Of a DNA stretch of 64,000 bases, positions 11,506 through 24,728 are shown in pieces (positions within the stretch are counted from its first letter, which is position 1; each line of letters begins with the position of its first letter). A program made the translations under genes and the position numbers. Location of the stretch: the NCBI RefSeq assembly GCF_023973825.1, contig NC_090120.1:1896001-1960000 (forward strand). Reading direction: 5' to 3'. The notes beneath the pieces were generated by a model. That model had not been told where the DNA came from and made no database searches. It saw only the letters and a program-made list of their open reading frames with translations. The DNA is from Plasmodium brasilianum. Its lineage: Eukaryota; Apicomplexa; Aconoidasida; Haemosporida; Plasmodiidae.

Positions 11506-12209
11506 ATGGGCCTAAGGAATAATAATGTGGACGAGGAAATTAACTTAAAGATTGTGAGGAGTAGTGCATATATATATATATAATAATAAATATATAAACA
11601 AATAAACAGATAAACAAATAAACAGATAAACAAATAAACAGATAAACAAATAAACAGATAAACAAATAAACAGATAAACAAATAAACAGATAAACAAATA
11701 AACAGATAAACAAATAAACAGATAAACAAATAAACAGATAAACAAATAAACAGATAAACAAATAAACAGATAAACAAATAAACAGATAAACAAATAAACA
11801 AATTAACAAATAAACAAATACACAAATAAGAAGAGAATAAAAAAAAAAGGAAAACTTTACACGAACACTTGCACATAAAAGGGGTATCTCATTTAGATAC
11901 CCCCACTCAGGATACGAAATAGTTTCATGTAAAAATTGTTAGAAAATAAAGAAGTAAATCCATATAACATCTTAATACAATTTCGAAAAAGGATAAAAGA
12001 CAAATATAGGCATTTTTTTTTTTTTTCTTTTTCTTTATCTTACCATGTAAATACCTACCTAGATAAACAAAAAAAAAATTAGTTAACAAAATTGCAAAAT
12101 TTATAGATGTATGTTAGAACTATTTGAGGACTTCGAGGGTACGTCATGTGAACCACTTACAAAAATATAGTAGCATCCTAAACAACATCAACAAAAGAAA
12201 GGAGAATAA
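11506..12209 (+). CDS. Weak multi-exon candidate gene
   Basis: A first exon is suggested at 11506 (MGLRNNNVDEEINLKI followed by GTGAGG or a later GTAGTG). A block near 11943-12046 reads KEVNPYNILIQFRKRIKDKY and ends at a GTAAAT donor. A third block near 12119-12139 (NYLRTSR, then GTACGT) and a last block near 12174-12209 (HPKQHQQKKGE, stop) can be joined in phase. Other joins are possible, for example one reading MLELFEDFEGTSCEPLTKI to a stop near 12169. The DNA here is less repetitive than its surroundings, which is the main reason to think of a gene. No family is recognised. Confidence 0.22.
11598..11810. repeat. 16-bp minisatellite, about 13 near-perfect copies
   Basis: Unit AAATAAACAGATAAAC is repeated with almost no divergence and then decays at the right end. 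It gives open frames on the minus strand in several registers, which are artefacts. It would lie in the first intron of the weak candidate gene. Confidence 0.95.
11881..11903. other. Perfect 9-bp inverted repeat
   Basis: GGGGTATCT and AGATACCCC are separated by five bases (CATTT). It overlaps a possible splice acceptor (TTTAG at 11892-11896). It could be an RNA hairpin or a coincidence. Confidence 0.5.
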
Positions 12210-12304
12210 AGGGAAAGAAAGATTTTTTTTTTTTTTTTATTAAAACGCATAAGTATGCATATCTCCCTCGTAAAGTTAAATACATGTTAGATGGTCACTT
12301 ACAC

Positions 12305-12340
<36 letters not shown>

Positions 12341-13069
12341 TATATGTAATCTTTTATTTTCTTATGTTATAAATTTTTTGATATATCATCAGGTTTTGTA
12401 AAAATGCTAAAAGAAAAAAAATTTCTTCGCTATTCTGTTTTTAATACTCTCCTTGATTAACTACTACAACTTGTAAACTTTTACAGAAGGTATTTACTTA
12501 AATAGGTATGCAAGGGTGTGTACATATGCATATGTTTATATACTTATGCGTCTCACACATATATATATGATTGTATATATTTATGTATGTGTTCCATATA
12601 TGTACGTATAATTTGCGTGTATATAGTTATACGTTTTATACACGTATATATATATGCATGTATATATGTCTATATATACCACTCGTACATTTTAGCTAAC
12701 ACAAAAAAAAAAAAAAAAAAAAAAAAAGAAGCGTCCACACGTTCGCCCAATTTCACCCGTTGAACAAAAGATTATTAAAAAACATCCACGTGGAAAAAGT
12801 AATATAATAAAACCAAGTTATGTAAAGTTTTTCATAATTAATAAAAAAGAGAATATGAAATGTTTTAATATTTAAAAAAAAAAAAAAAAAAAATGGAAAA
12901 TAAATGTAGTTGCAGATATAAGCAGTTCGCCTATTTCTAATTTTTTTTTATTTATTCGAGTGATTATATGATCGTATATTCATATATTTGTTTTACGCAT
13001 TTTTTAGCTGTTTATTAGAATTTTTCGCTCATGTTTTGCTCATTTTTTGCTCATTTTTCGCTCATTTTT

Positions 13070-13137
13070 TGCTCATTTTTCGCCCATTTTTCGCCCATTT
13101 TTCGCCCATTTTTCGCCCATTTTTCGCCCATTTTTAT
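13070..13137. repeat. 11-bp minisatellite
   Basis: About six tandem copies of CATTTTTCGCC are preceded by diverged copies carrying GCTCATTTTT. Open frames rich in Phe/His/Ala across it are artefacts. Confidence 0.8.
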
Positions 13138-13649
13138 GTTCGCTTGTTCAATTTATTTGCAATTAAATTCTTTGTATTTGCTAACGCAGGTTGAACTTCC
13201 AGAGAGTGCTATGTGTATGCACAGTTGAACTTTTGTACAACGATTTTACATATATAAGCATATGTACATATGAATATACATGTACACATGAATATACGCG
13301 TACATACAAACATACATGTAAATGTGAATGGCTAAAATGAGAGCAAATAAACGTTACATTGTAGTAAAAAAAATAGACAATATTTTTTTTGTACTGCTCT
13401 GAATGCACTTAATCATTTTATTTACAATATATTGTTTAATATTGCGTAAATGGTGCAGTTGAAGTGTGAGAGTGACCATACAGTTTTCTTTTCTTTTCTT
13501 TTTATTTTTTATTTTTCCTCTTTTCTCTTTATAATTTAAAAAATGAGAAAAATGTAAATACACGTTAATGCATAAATACACATTTGCGTCAATGAATCAT
13601 TACATCACTGCGTTAGAGTAAAATTGTGAAAGAGCTAGGTGTACGTGAA

Positions 13650-13800
13650 TACATGTATAAATATGTACATGTATAAATACGTACATGTATAAATATGTAC
13701 ATGTATAAATACGTACATGTATAAATATGTACATGTATAAATATGTGCATGTATAAATACGTACATGTATAAATATGTACATATATAAGTATGTACATAT
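13650..13800. repeat. 16-bp minisatellite upstream of PKAc
   Basis: About nine copies of a 16-bp unit (TACATGTATAAATATG, with alternating TACGTACA variants) lie about 200 bp before the PKAc start codon. The palindromic TACATGTA core recurs every 16 bp. Confidence 0.85.
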
Positions 13801-13905
13801 ATAAGTATGTATCTGTGTGAATGCTCAAATATGCAAAAGCGTACTTATGTACACGCGCGTCCACCTTATCTTTTTCCTTACACCTCTTCGACTTGTTCTG
13901 ATTTC

Positions 13906-13938
<33 letters not shown>

Positions 13939-13987
13939 GTTTATAACCCTATTTACATATTGAGAATATAAATATACATTAGTAACA

Positions 13988-16072
<2,085 letters not shown>

Positions 16073-16243
16073 ATTAAGAGATAACTTATTTATATTCTAC
16101 TGATATACAGTAGCATATATTTCTTATTTTTGTTTTTGTTTTTGTTTTATTAAACTTTAATTTGAAAATTTTCCTAATATGCTGTATGATTATATTTTTG
16201 AGTTGTTTTGACTTAAACGAGTTCTTATCAGCAATTTTCGTGG

Positions 16244-16276
<33 letters not shown>

Positions 16277-16422
16277 GCACAACTGCATATGCACATTAAT
16301 GTAGTACCCATGCATACGTACAAGCATTTATGCACATATTTGTGCATATTTATAAATCTGTACATATATACATATATGTTTGTGCATAATTTTTCATCTA
16401 TCTATCCCTGTCTACCCCTATG

Positions 16423-16481
<59 letters not shown>

Positions 16482-16938
16482 TCTCCTTTTTGCGTATTTA
16501 CACATATCCGGTTGTCCTTTTTTTTGTTTAAAATATGTATGCGTAGATATGTACATACAAAACTGTTCATAAAAACCTGCACATGTCAGCATGTACATGT
16601 AAAAAATTAGTAAAAAGTCGTGAACCTCGCAAACGTTTACTCACAGAAGCACGAAGGACGCGTACACACAAATGTGCAATTATGATCATGTTTGTATATG
16701 TACATACATGCCCAAACATATTTATACATATATATTTATACATATATATTTATACATATATATTTATACATATATATATATATATGTGCACATATACGCT
16801 TGTGCCACTTTTTGCCGTTATGTATGTGTTTCATCTTTATAACGCTTTATACATTTTATCATTATTGGATTTTTTTTTTTTTTTTTTTTTTTTTATAAAA
16901 TAAATTAAAAATAAAATTAATAAGAAAAATATGTAGAC

Positions 16939-16969
<31 letters not shown>

Positions 16970-17692
16970 GCTCCCCTCATAAAATGTAAGGGGTATTCTA
17001 CTACGGTGAAAAGTAAAATGGGTAAAGAAAAATAAGAGGCCATATATTATGGAAAAAAAAAAATATTAACAGAAAAAGTGGGCAGTGAATGTTGTGCAGG
17101 TGAGTATGTGTACGTGCAAAGGGGAAAACGTACAAAAATGCAGACATAAACAAGTAAAACATAAACATGTACAAGCCCATTTACGTATATACACATCTTC
17201 AACTTTTTGGAGGAGACTTGTCACTCGTAAAAGGAGTTTTACACCGGTTAACGTAAAGCCTGTCAATGCGGAAAAGGCTATATTTATTTCAATTTTTAAT
17301 TTTCATTTTAATTATTATTTCAGTTTTTATTTTAATTATTATTTCAATTTTTATTTTAATTATTATTTCAATTTTTATTTTAATTTGATCTTTTTGTGCC
17401 CTTTAAGAGGAAGTAAACAACGTGAGACGTACATGACTGTTGTTCTGTAGTAACTCCTCGTTTGACATAAGTAATATGAGCAATATGACAAGTGCAAAGG
17501 TATTACTAGGTAGACCCTATTATTCTTTGTATTCCTTTCGTAAAAAACGAATAAGCATATATGACAAGCGCACACTCATGGGCACGCATATGAATATATG
17601 ATGATAAAATGTATAAGCCCATGCGGAAGGTTGGGCGCTATTACTCTTGGATAGACTTGTGAACCCTATTCAGAGTGCCTTCCTGCCCTTTT
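16073..17692. other. Convergent intergenic region
   Basis: This is 3' DNA between PKAc and the minus-strand gene. It contains poly(T) (16250-16276), CT and TA microsatellites (16423-16472), a 14-bp TTTATACATATATA repeat (16720-16775), paired poly(T)/poly(A) tracts and a 24-bp TTTCAATTTTTATTTTAATT array (17285-17390). A non-repetitive piece at 17180-17280 (TFWRRLVTRKRSFTPVNVKP) is open but isolated; no gene is called. Confidence 0.5.
17285..17390. repeat. 24-bp AT-rich minisatellite
   Basis: About four copies of a TTTCAATTTTTATTTTAATTATTA unit lie in the convergent intergenic region. Confidence 0.8.
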
Positions 17693-19220
17693 TTAAGTAA
17701 TAATTATATTTTTATAGTTCAAAAGATGAATCAAATCTTCAGGTATTTTATCTATATTCGTATACCCTATATTTTTTTTTTTTTTTTTTTTTTTTGATTC
17801 TTCTAGTGCATTAGTAGAAATGAAAAATGGAAAATTTCCGTTTCTTTTTGTCGCTTCCATTTTATTTGCCTTTCTAATATTATGTTTATTCATACATGGT
17901 TTTTCCATTTTGTTATATTTTAATAAATCAAAAGAGTAATTATATTTGTAATTTTGATCATAAAATTTATTAAAACTATTATTATACGGATCAGGTAATT
18001 TATACAATTTTACATCCACTTTAATTATTTTATAAAAATATTTATAAGTAAAATAATGTTTTCCAAAGATGTCAGAGGAGGAAGGACCATAATAAGGAGT
18101 TAAGTTTTCTTTGGCTGGGATCTTTGGCAAAAATCTAAATTTTCGGTCCATCGTTTCTAGTAGGTCATCTGCAAAAAGGACGATATGATTGCATGGAGGT
18201 TTTTATAGATGACTGAACATAAGTGAGAGGACGCGCTTAGATGTGCACGTGTATACGCATACACACCCATACATACACTTTTCGCTCCCCCTCCCCTCAC
18301 CTCTATGTCTATATTACATTACGGCCTAACATGTAATTTAGCAAAAGAGGGGCAAAATAAAAAAAATGGGGTGGAACTGATAAACGCTAGAAGAGATGTG
18401 CATAGCAGCACATTACAGTATTCATAAAACGGGTAAAATGTGCAATATAGAAAATAAAAATGTAACATACAAATGGACGAATAAGACATACAAGACAAGT
18501 GCAAACTTGCAAATGTATATGCCACTAATGCTTACCATTATCACTGAAGTAAAAAACGTCTGGGCATATTTCTTTATATCTGTCTTTGCTGCAGATATCC
18601 TCCTTTAAAAGGAAAATTTCTTTCATTCGTTTATACAGTAAAAGTTCAATTACATCTAAAAGATGATCTACGTTTTTTGCTAAGCACTCCATCTTCTCTT
18701 CTTGTCTTTTAATAGAAAGGGAGATGTATTTCATATACTCTTCTCGTATCTGTTCTATGCGGTTCTGTTCTACGCGGTTCTGTTCTACGCGGTTCTGTTC
18801 TACGCGGTTCTGTTCTACGCGGTTCTGTTCTACGTGGTTCTGTTCTACGCGGTTCTGTTCTACGCGGTTCTGTTCTACGCGGTTCTGTTCTATGCGGTTC
18901 TGTTCTATGCGGTTCTGTTCTATGCGGTTCTGTTCTACATGGTTTTGATCTACTCGCCTTTTTTCTAAGCTGATTTTTTCCAATTGACTTGTCTCTCCGC
19001 TAATTTGCCTTTCAACAGTGTTGCCCACTTGGCAGTAAAATGTCGATGATGAGATATGCTCGAGGTTACATGCATTTTTTAAAGAACTATTTAAGAAAAA
19101 AATTTCGTCATCGGATTTTATTTTTTCTCGTATTAATCCTACTTTTTGTTTTTTCCCAATTTGATTATATACATTTTTTTTAAAATTTATGTCATAAACT
19201 TTTTTGGTTTCGTTTTTATA

Positions 19221-19254
<34 letters not shown>

Positions 19255-19811
19255 CGATCTAATTTGAACGTTTTACATTTTATTAATTTTCTATTTTTAA
19301 AGCTACTAAAACTTTGACCATATCCAGTAAAACTTTTGTCAAAAGTATTGTTCTTAAGAATGACTAGATTATTAAAGCTTGCAATCATAAAATTAAATGG
19401 ACAAAAATCTTGTCCTCTTAAGGAGGAAACGCCTTTGTTGATTTCATTTTCCTGTCTGGAAACGTACTCTTCCTTTCTATCGATATGTTCATCCTTATTT
19501 GTAGAAATACGTTTACTCAGTTGTTTCCAATTTAATATGCTGTTACATTTTGAATATTTAGATGAGGAGTCTCTTTTCAAAAGGGTATCAAATAGATCGA
19601 AGGAATTGCTGTTTGTTAGAATTCTACTGTACATACTATTCATTCTAGAGAGGGAGTTGAAAAATATTTGATTTTCTGTTTTAAAATCTTTATAGTTGTA
19701 TTTCGACATTTTCTGCTCCAGATTATTATGCACATTTGAATCGCTTATTAGTTTTCTTGTGTCTCCGTGCATGGATTGTGTACTCGGATTATTATATTCC
19801 TCATTCCGCAT
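17693..19811 (-). CDS. Conserved protein of unknown function, two exons
   Basis: Exon 1 is 19811-18536 and exon 2 is 18168-17693 on the minus strand. They join in phase 1 (donor GTAAGC, acceptor TTTTTGCAG) to give 583 residues. There are no recognisable domains. Visible features are a poly-Lys run (residues about 185-197), a 5-residue repeat VEQNR/IEQNR of about 13 copies (residues about 285-355), a helical segment after it (KRQEEKMECLAKNVDHLLDV) and a basic, Tyr-rich C-terminus. It has no signal peptide or membrane segment. It lies between PKAc and the snRNP gene. An internal ATG at 18151 would start exon 2 alone, but the clean splice makes that unlikely. Confidence 0.8.
18752..18955 (-). 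repeat. 15-bp coding repeat (E-Q-N-R-V/I)
   Basis: About 13 copies of a 15-bp unit (plus strand GTTCTGTTCTACGCG) encode a charged pentapeptide. Third-position changes swap Val and Ile, so the array has begun to diverge but remains in frame. Confidence 0.95.
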
Positions 19812-20359
19812 TATTATTTATTTTTTTTTTTTTTTTTTTTTCCCCTTCCCCACTCCTTTTCCCTTCCTAGTTATATCTTATCTAAAATGTTTGTACTATC
19901 GAAAGGTACAAAAGTAGATAAAAATTTTGTAGTCAGACAATAAAATAGAAAGTTGTGTATTATTGCCTGTACACGTTGAAAAAATTTTGTTTTTCCGCTT
20001 TTAAAAAAAAAAATACAAGATAAAAAAAAATTTTGTTTGGAGTCTTTAAAATAGTATAATATGTATGCGAGGAGATAAAAATAAAAGTTTGAAATGATTA
20101 TGCTGCACGTTTGCTAACTGTTTACATTTTCCCACTAAAAATGGGAATTAAAATTTAACGGTTTTGCCACCCCTCTTTTTACTCCTTCCCCTAAATATGC
20201 ATTCGTGTGTACGCATACATATAGTCATGTAATCTTTTAAATTACATGTATGAGTGTAAAGATGTTATCACAAACTATTAGAAATTGTATGTTTTGATAA
20301 AAGTAAAATAAATGGGAATCGATAGTCCTATCATTCGTCTTTCCTTCCACGCGTTTGTC

Positions 20360-20490
20360 ACGTACATGTGTATATATGTATACATGTATGTACATGTGTA
20401 TATATGTATACATGTATGTACTTGTGTGTATATGTATACATGTATGTACATGTTTGTATATGTATACATGTATGTACATGTGTGTATATA
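20360..20490. repeat. TGTATACATGTATGTACA array
   Basis: Four to five copies of a 24-26-bp unit rich in GTAC, TACATGTA and GTATAC palindromes. It could be simple microsatellite growth or a cluster of GTAC-type binding words. Confidence 0.8.
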
Positions 20491-21184
20491 TAATTTTACT
20501 TCTCCTCGTATATTTATAAATGAACTTCAAATTTTAATTCATTTGCTTAAAAGAGTGCGACACAATTTGGTTCACTTTAAAATATGGGGAAAAAAAAAAG
20601 GTATCATTTGCTTCCAAGTTCTGTCGAACCTTTTTTGTAATAGACATGCACACCAATTTTGAAAACATATACGTGTACATTAGCATTAGTATATACAAGT
20701 ACACACATACTTATATACGTAAGAATGCACGCTACTTGGTACAATTTTTGAGTTTTTTAAAATGAAGGTTGTTTTTCACAGTACGGAGTTGAAAATAAAA
20801 ATCATAATTTGAGCACTTCTTTATTTTTTAAATGACAAAAATTTGTGAACTTGTGTTTATGTCTATTTTTAAAAAGGCAAGAAGTTAATGGGCTATTTAA
20901 AAGAAAAAGGAAAAAAAAAAAAAGATTAACATAAATGTTAACGTAAAAGTTAACGTAAAGGTGTAAGGTAAAAGTATAAGGTAAAAGTGTAAAGTAGAAA
21001 TCACATGTACAGTTAATAAAAAGAAGATAACCCAATTGTGCAATTGTACAATTGTGCAAACGTGCTTTGTCTGAACATTTATGCGCATGCCTTCTGGGAG
21101 GGGGTGATGGTCATAAAAACCTGTCTGTTCAGGTGAAAATTTTAAAAATAGGATAAAAAAAAAAATAAATAAATGAATAAAAAA

Positions 21185-21420
21185 AATTAAGCATAATAAA
21201 GCAAAATGTAGCAAAATTATGCATAATAAAGCAAAATGTAGCAAAATTATGCATAATAAAGCAAAATGTAGCAAAATTATGCATAATAAAGCAAAATGTA
21301 GCAAAATTATGCATAATAAAGCAAAATGTAGCAAAATTATGCATAATAAAGCAAAATGTAGCAAAATTAAGCATAATAATGCATAATGTAGCAAAATTAT
21401 GCATAATACAGGAAAATAAA
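21185..21420. repeat. 30-bp minisatellite downstream of the snRNP gene
   Basis: About seven copies of a 30-bp unit (GCATAATAAAGCAAAATGTA followed by GCAAAATTAT) lie in the 3' flank of the U1A/U2B'' gene. It contains an AATAAA word in each copy, so it could supply redundant poly(A) signals if transcribed in the plus sense; the gene itself is on the minus strand. Confidence 0.9.
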
Positions 21421-21478
21421 CAAAATAAACAAAATAAAGCAACGTTTGGCAAAATAGAACAAAAAAAAGAAAAACAAG

Positions 21479-22057
21479 TTAAATGGACCAAGTAATTTTC
21501 ATAGGATGTTGTGGGGTAATTTTGAAACTTTGTAACCCATTCATCGCAATATCTCCATTCTGATATGAATTAAAATCAACAAAAGCTACATTTCTTCCTG
21601 GGATGTATCTAGCCTCAACAAATCCTGGATATTGATTAAATAAAATTTCTAGTGCATTTTTATTAATTTCATTTGGTAAATTCTGAACAAACAAGGTAAA
21701 TAAGTTTATTTTATTTTCATAAGTATTTGCTGATTTGTAATTCTTAATTGGCTTATATGTACCCTCTAATTCTTCAATTTTTTTTGACTTTGTTTTTGCA
21801 TAATTAATGTTTATATTTTTATTTAAAAAAGACTTTCCTTTTAAATTTTTATAAGCCAAAGTTGACGATGCAATATTGCTAAAAATAACAAATGCTTGTC
21901 CTCTTAACCTATTCGATTTTTTTAAAACCACATCCAGCACATTCCCATATGGGCAAAAAAATTCATATAACAAATATTTCAAATCGTTTACATTTATTTT
22001 TTCTTCTAAGTTATTTACATATAACGTTTGGTTTGGGGGAATGTCAAAGCTTTCCAT
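21479..22057 (-). CDS. U1A/U2B''-type spliceosomal RNA-binding protein
   Basis: This is a single-exon, 192-residue protein with two RRM domains. RRM1 has RNP2 LYVNNL (residues 12-17) and RNP1 RGQAFVIF (52-59), matching the distinctive U1A/U2B'' motif. RRM2 has LFVQNLP and RNVAFVDF. The length is close to that of U2B''. Proteins of this family bind stem-loops of U1 or U2 snRNA in the splicing machinery in the nucleus. I favour U2 snRNP B'' because its position after PKAc fits my memory of the P. falciparum order. A lysine-rich linker joins the domains. It is transcribed in the same direction as the kish gene but separated from it by 169 bp, so it is a separate unit. Confidence 0.9.
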   Translation of the reverse strand: MESFDIPPNQTLYVNNLEEKINVNDLKYLLYEFFCPYGNVLDVVLKKSNRLRGQAFVIFSNIASSTLAYKNLKGKSFLNKNININYAKTKSKKIEELEGTYKPIKNYKSANTYENKINLFTLFVQNLPNEINKNALEILFNQYPGFVEARYIPGRNVAFVDFNSYQNGDIAMNGLQSFKITPQHPMKITWSI

Positions 22058-22226
22058 TATCTTGGACAGGGTAAGGACAGTCGTCGAGGTGCGCGCTTCA
22101 CATGTACTCGTGATATAAACGTATAGGTATATGTCTATGTACAGGCGTAAATGTATATATGTATATATTTATTCGTGCGTGTATATTTATGCGCACATGA
22201 GCACATATGTGGGGTGTTAGTACACA

Positions 22227-22445
22227 CTATCGCAAGAACAGGTTAACAAATGCCAAGATAACACAAACTATTGATACGTAGATTGATAAGCGATCACCGA
22301 TAATTGCAAACTTGCCTAAGGTACCTAAAAACCCGTTTTTTTTATTATCGAAAATGCTTGGAAATCTTGGCTTTAAATAAGTACATGTACATATACATAA
22401 TATTATGACTGTTATCATAGATTCCAAATTAAATAGTGCTGACAT
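22227..22445 (-). CDS. Protein kish (TMEM167 family)
   Basis: This is 72 residues, exactly the length of human kish-A, with the family start MSALFNLESMITVIILCICTC and the conserved central KNGFLGTLGKFAIIGDRLS segment. There are two membrane helices, about residues 4-22 and 50-70, joined by a short loop. Kish proteins act early in the secretory pathway at the Golgi (established for the animal proteins); the parasite role is inferred. It is a single exon and compact, and it sits between the snRNP and VPS33 genes on the same strand. Confidence 0.92.
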   Translation of the reverse strand: MSALFNLESMITVIILCICTCTYLKPRFPSIFDNKKNGFLGTLGKFAIIGDRLSIYVSIVCVILAFVNLFLR

Positions 22446-23113
22446 TATCTTGGCTCTTTTTATCGTTTATCTTCCCTTTTGCTCCTTATTCACCTTACGC
22501 GCCTTATGCTCCTTTCTATTACTTTTTCTTTTTATTCCTTCTTTCTGTTCTTTTTTTTTTTTTATAATTTTATTGTTTTACGTGTTTTCCGTTCCTTTTT
22601 AAAATAACATGAACGAGGAGGAAAAGAAAAAAAAAATTTTAATTAAAATTAATACAAAATAAAAATGAACGAAAAATGAACGAAAAATGAACGAAAAATG
22701 AACGAAAAATGAACGAAAAATGAACGAAAAATGAACGAAAAATGAACGAAAAATGAACGAAAAATGAACGAAAATGAACGAAAATGAACGAAAATTATAC
22801 GAAAAATAAAATAAGAATAAAAATAAAAATAAACCCTACTCCTTTGTTACACAGTAAATTTTGGCGATACTTTTTTTTCAAAAAAAATTGAGCAACGTTT
22901 GAACAATTTTTTCCTCACATTATAGCTATATTAAAAAGGAACATAATAAAGTTAGTGAACAGTTAAGCGAAAAATAAAGCAATAAGGAATAGGTGCAAAA
23001 TTAGTACATTATTGAAAAAAAAAAAAGAAAAAAGAAATAACACTATTATTATGATGGATTTTTAATTTGGTAAATTAAAAAATATGGCGAAAGGGCATTA
23101 TTAGTAAATTTAA

Positions 23114-23152
<39 letters not shown>

Positions 23153-24728
23153 GCATATATGGTAGGGGAAGAGTAATATTATTCTGTTGATATATTTGCT
23201 GTAGCGGCGATGTAGTCGCATATATGTATTATACACATTCTCATTATGCACAGTTGCACAAAAAATTTTAGAGCTTTTCCTTCTTGACGCACTAGGTATT
23301 AAAATTCTTTGAAAATAATAATAAACAATGTTTGAAATGAAAAGTGCTAACTGAACACTTCGTTGATGGAATTACGTGACGTAAAGGAGCACATTTTTTT
23401 TGTTTTATCATCGCATGGACCTTAAAAATATGCATACGTAAGTACATATATATGTGTATATATTTATATGTGTATATATTTATTTAACTGCTAGAATAAA
23501 GAGTAAATTTGGATTAATTTTTCCTTATATTTCCACTGCTTGGTAATAATTAAATCGGGGAGAAATTCTTTAATTACATGTGAGAAGTAAACACACAAGT
23601 TAAAAAAATTAAAAACAAAAAGAGCTAAAGATACGTGTTATCATATCAGCTGTGCATTATTTTTGATACGCCAATGGCATTAACAAATTTTTTTTAAAAA
23701 AGCTATTAATCTCATTAATGTTGATACTTGTGAGAAGTATAATTTAAAAAAAAAATAAAAATAAAATAAAACGAAAAGGAGAAAACGGGGAAAACGAGGA
23801 AAACGGGGGAAATTACATGGAATGTTGTTCCAAAATGTAATGAAAAAAGGCATGTTTATTTGTAAGAATATACGTACATTTATAAGCCTGTGATTATATA
23901 CACGTATGAACATATGCAAATATACACATTAGTATATGTAGACATAACATAAGCACGTAAAAAACAGACACCCATAGCTATCAAATATTGCAAATAATCA
24001 AATTCTCATTTCTGCGGAAAACGCACAAACGGGTAAATAATACGTGAATGGATTAAAAAAAAAATAATAATAAAATATGTTGTATGTACCTCCACAATGA
24101 AATAAGAAGTATGAACGAAAAAAGCGTAAAAGAAAAGAAATTCAAAACATTGCACAGAAATGCAAAATAATGAACAGGAATTTCCTGAATGAAAGAGAAT
24201 AAACTAATTATATAAATACGAATCTAGGAAATGATTTAATTGACAACAAGAGTGAGAAAAAAAAAAAAAAAAAAAAATGAAAAAGAGAGCCTTAAAAAGA
24301 AAAACGAACCTTACACCGTTTACGAGATCACAGAAAACATAAAATTTGGAGTAATTTTTTTTTTTTTTTTTTTTTTTTTTCCTGGACAAGTTATGAATCT
24401 TTCAAAATGTACAAACACATACATGTGAAAAGATGCAAAGTGGTGGTGGTGAGGGACACATAAATACAATCAGCTTGCATATATACATGATCAATATATG
24501 TAACAATGGATGATGAAGAACTATGGGATGCGCACGCATGTGTGCACATATACGTGAGTGCTACTTCGTTCTTACGAAGCCTGCCCTAGGTATTCATGGA
24601 CTGAAGCAGTTTTTTGGAACTAATAATTTCTGTTGTAAATATTAAATAATTATAATTTTGATTGTTTTTATTTAATTTACGAATGGAAGCAATTTCAGCA
24701 TATGAAATCCCACCGACATAAAAAAGGA
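22446..24728. other. Intergenic region 5' of kish and 3' of VPS33
   Basis: No gene is seen. It holds an 11-bp AATGAACGAAA array (22665-22800), a TA microsatellite (23119-23150), poly(A/T) tracts and AT-rich filler. Open frames such as the one near 23680-23919 are low-complexity. Confidence 0.6.
22665..22800. repeat. 11-bp minisatellite
   Basis: About 12-13 copies of AATGAACGAAA, nearly perfect, decay at the right end. They lie about 220 bp upstream of the kish start. Confidence 0.95.

Larger units (their letters stand above)
12210..13987. other. Spacer upstream of PKAc
   Basis: This is probably the PKAc promoter and 5' region. It contains a TA microsatellite (12308-12330), an exon-like stretch at 12393-12462 (KMLKEKKFLRYSVFNTLLD to a stop), poly(A) near 12702-12727 and 12874-12892, an 11-bp TTTTCGCCCAT array (13035-13137), a 16-bp TACATGTATAAATATG array (13650-13800) and poly(T) directly before the kinase exon (13910-13938). 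Confidence 0.5.
19812..21478. other. Intergenic region with three repeat types
   Basis: No gene is seen. It holds poly(T) at the promoter of the minus-strand gene (19818-19840), a TACATGTATGTACATG-rich array (20360-20490), and a 30-bp minisatellite (21185-21420) just 3' of the snRNP gene. Confidence 0.6.

Noticed and set aside
11484..11876. Three minus-strand open frames rich in Leu/Phe/Cys/Val
   Set aside because: Produced by the stop-free 16-bp array in every register.
17693..18151. Separate gene starting at MDRKF on the minus strand
   Set aside because: A TTTTTGCAG acceptor lies just upstream and restores the frame of the preceding long exon.
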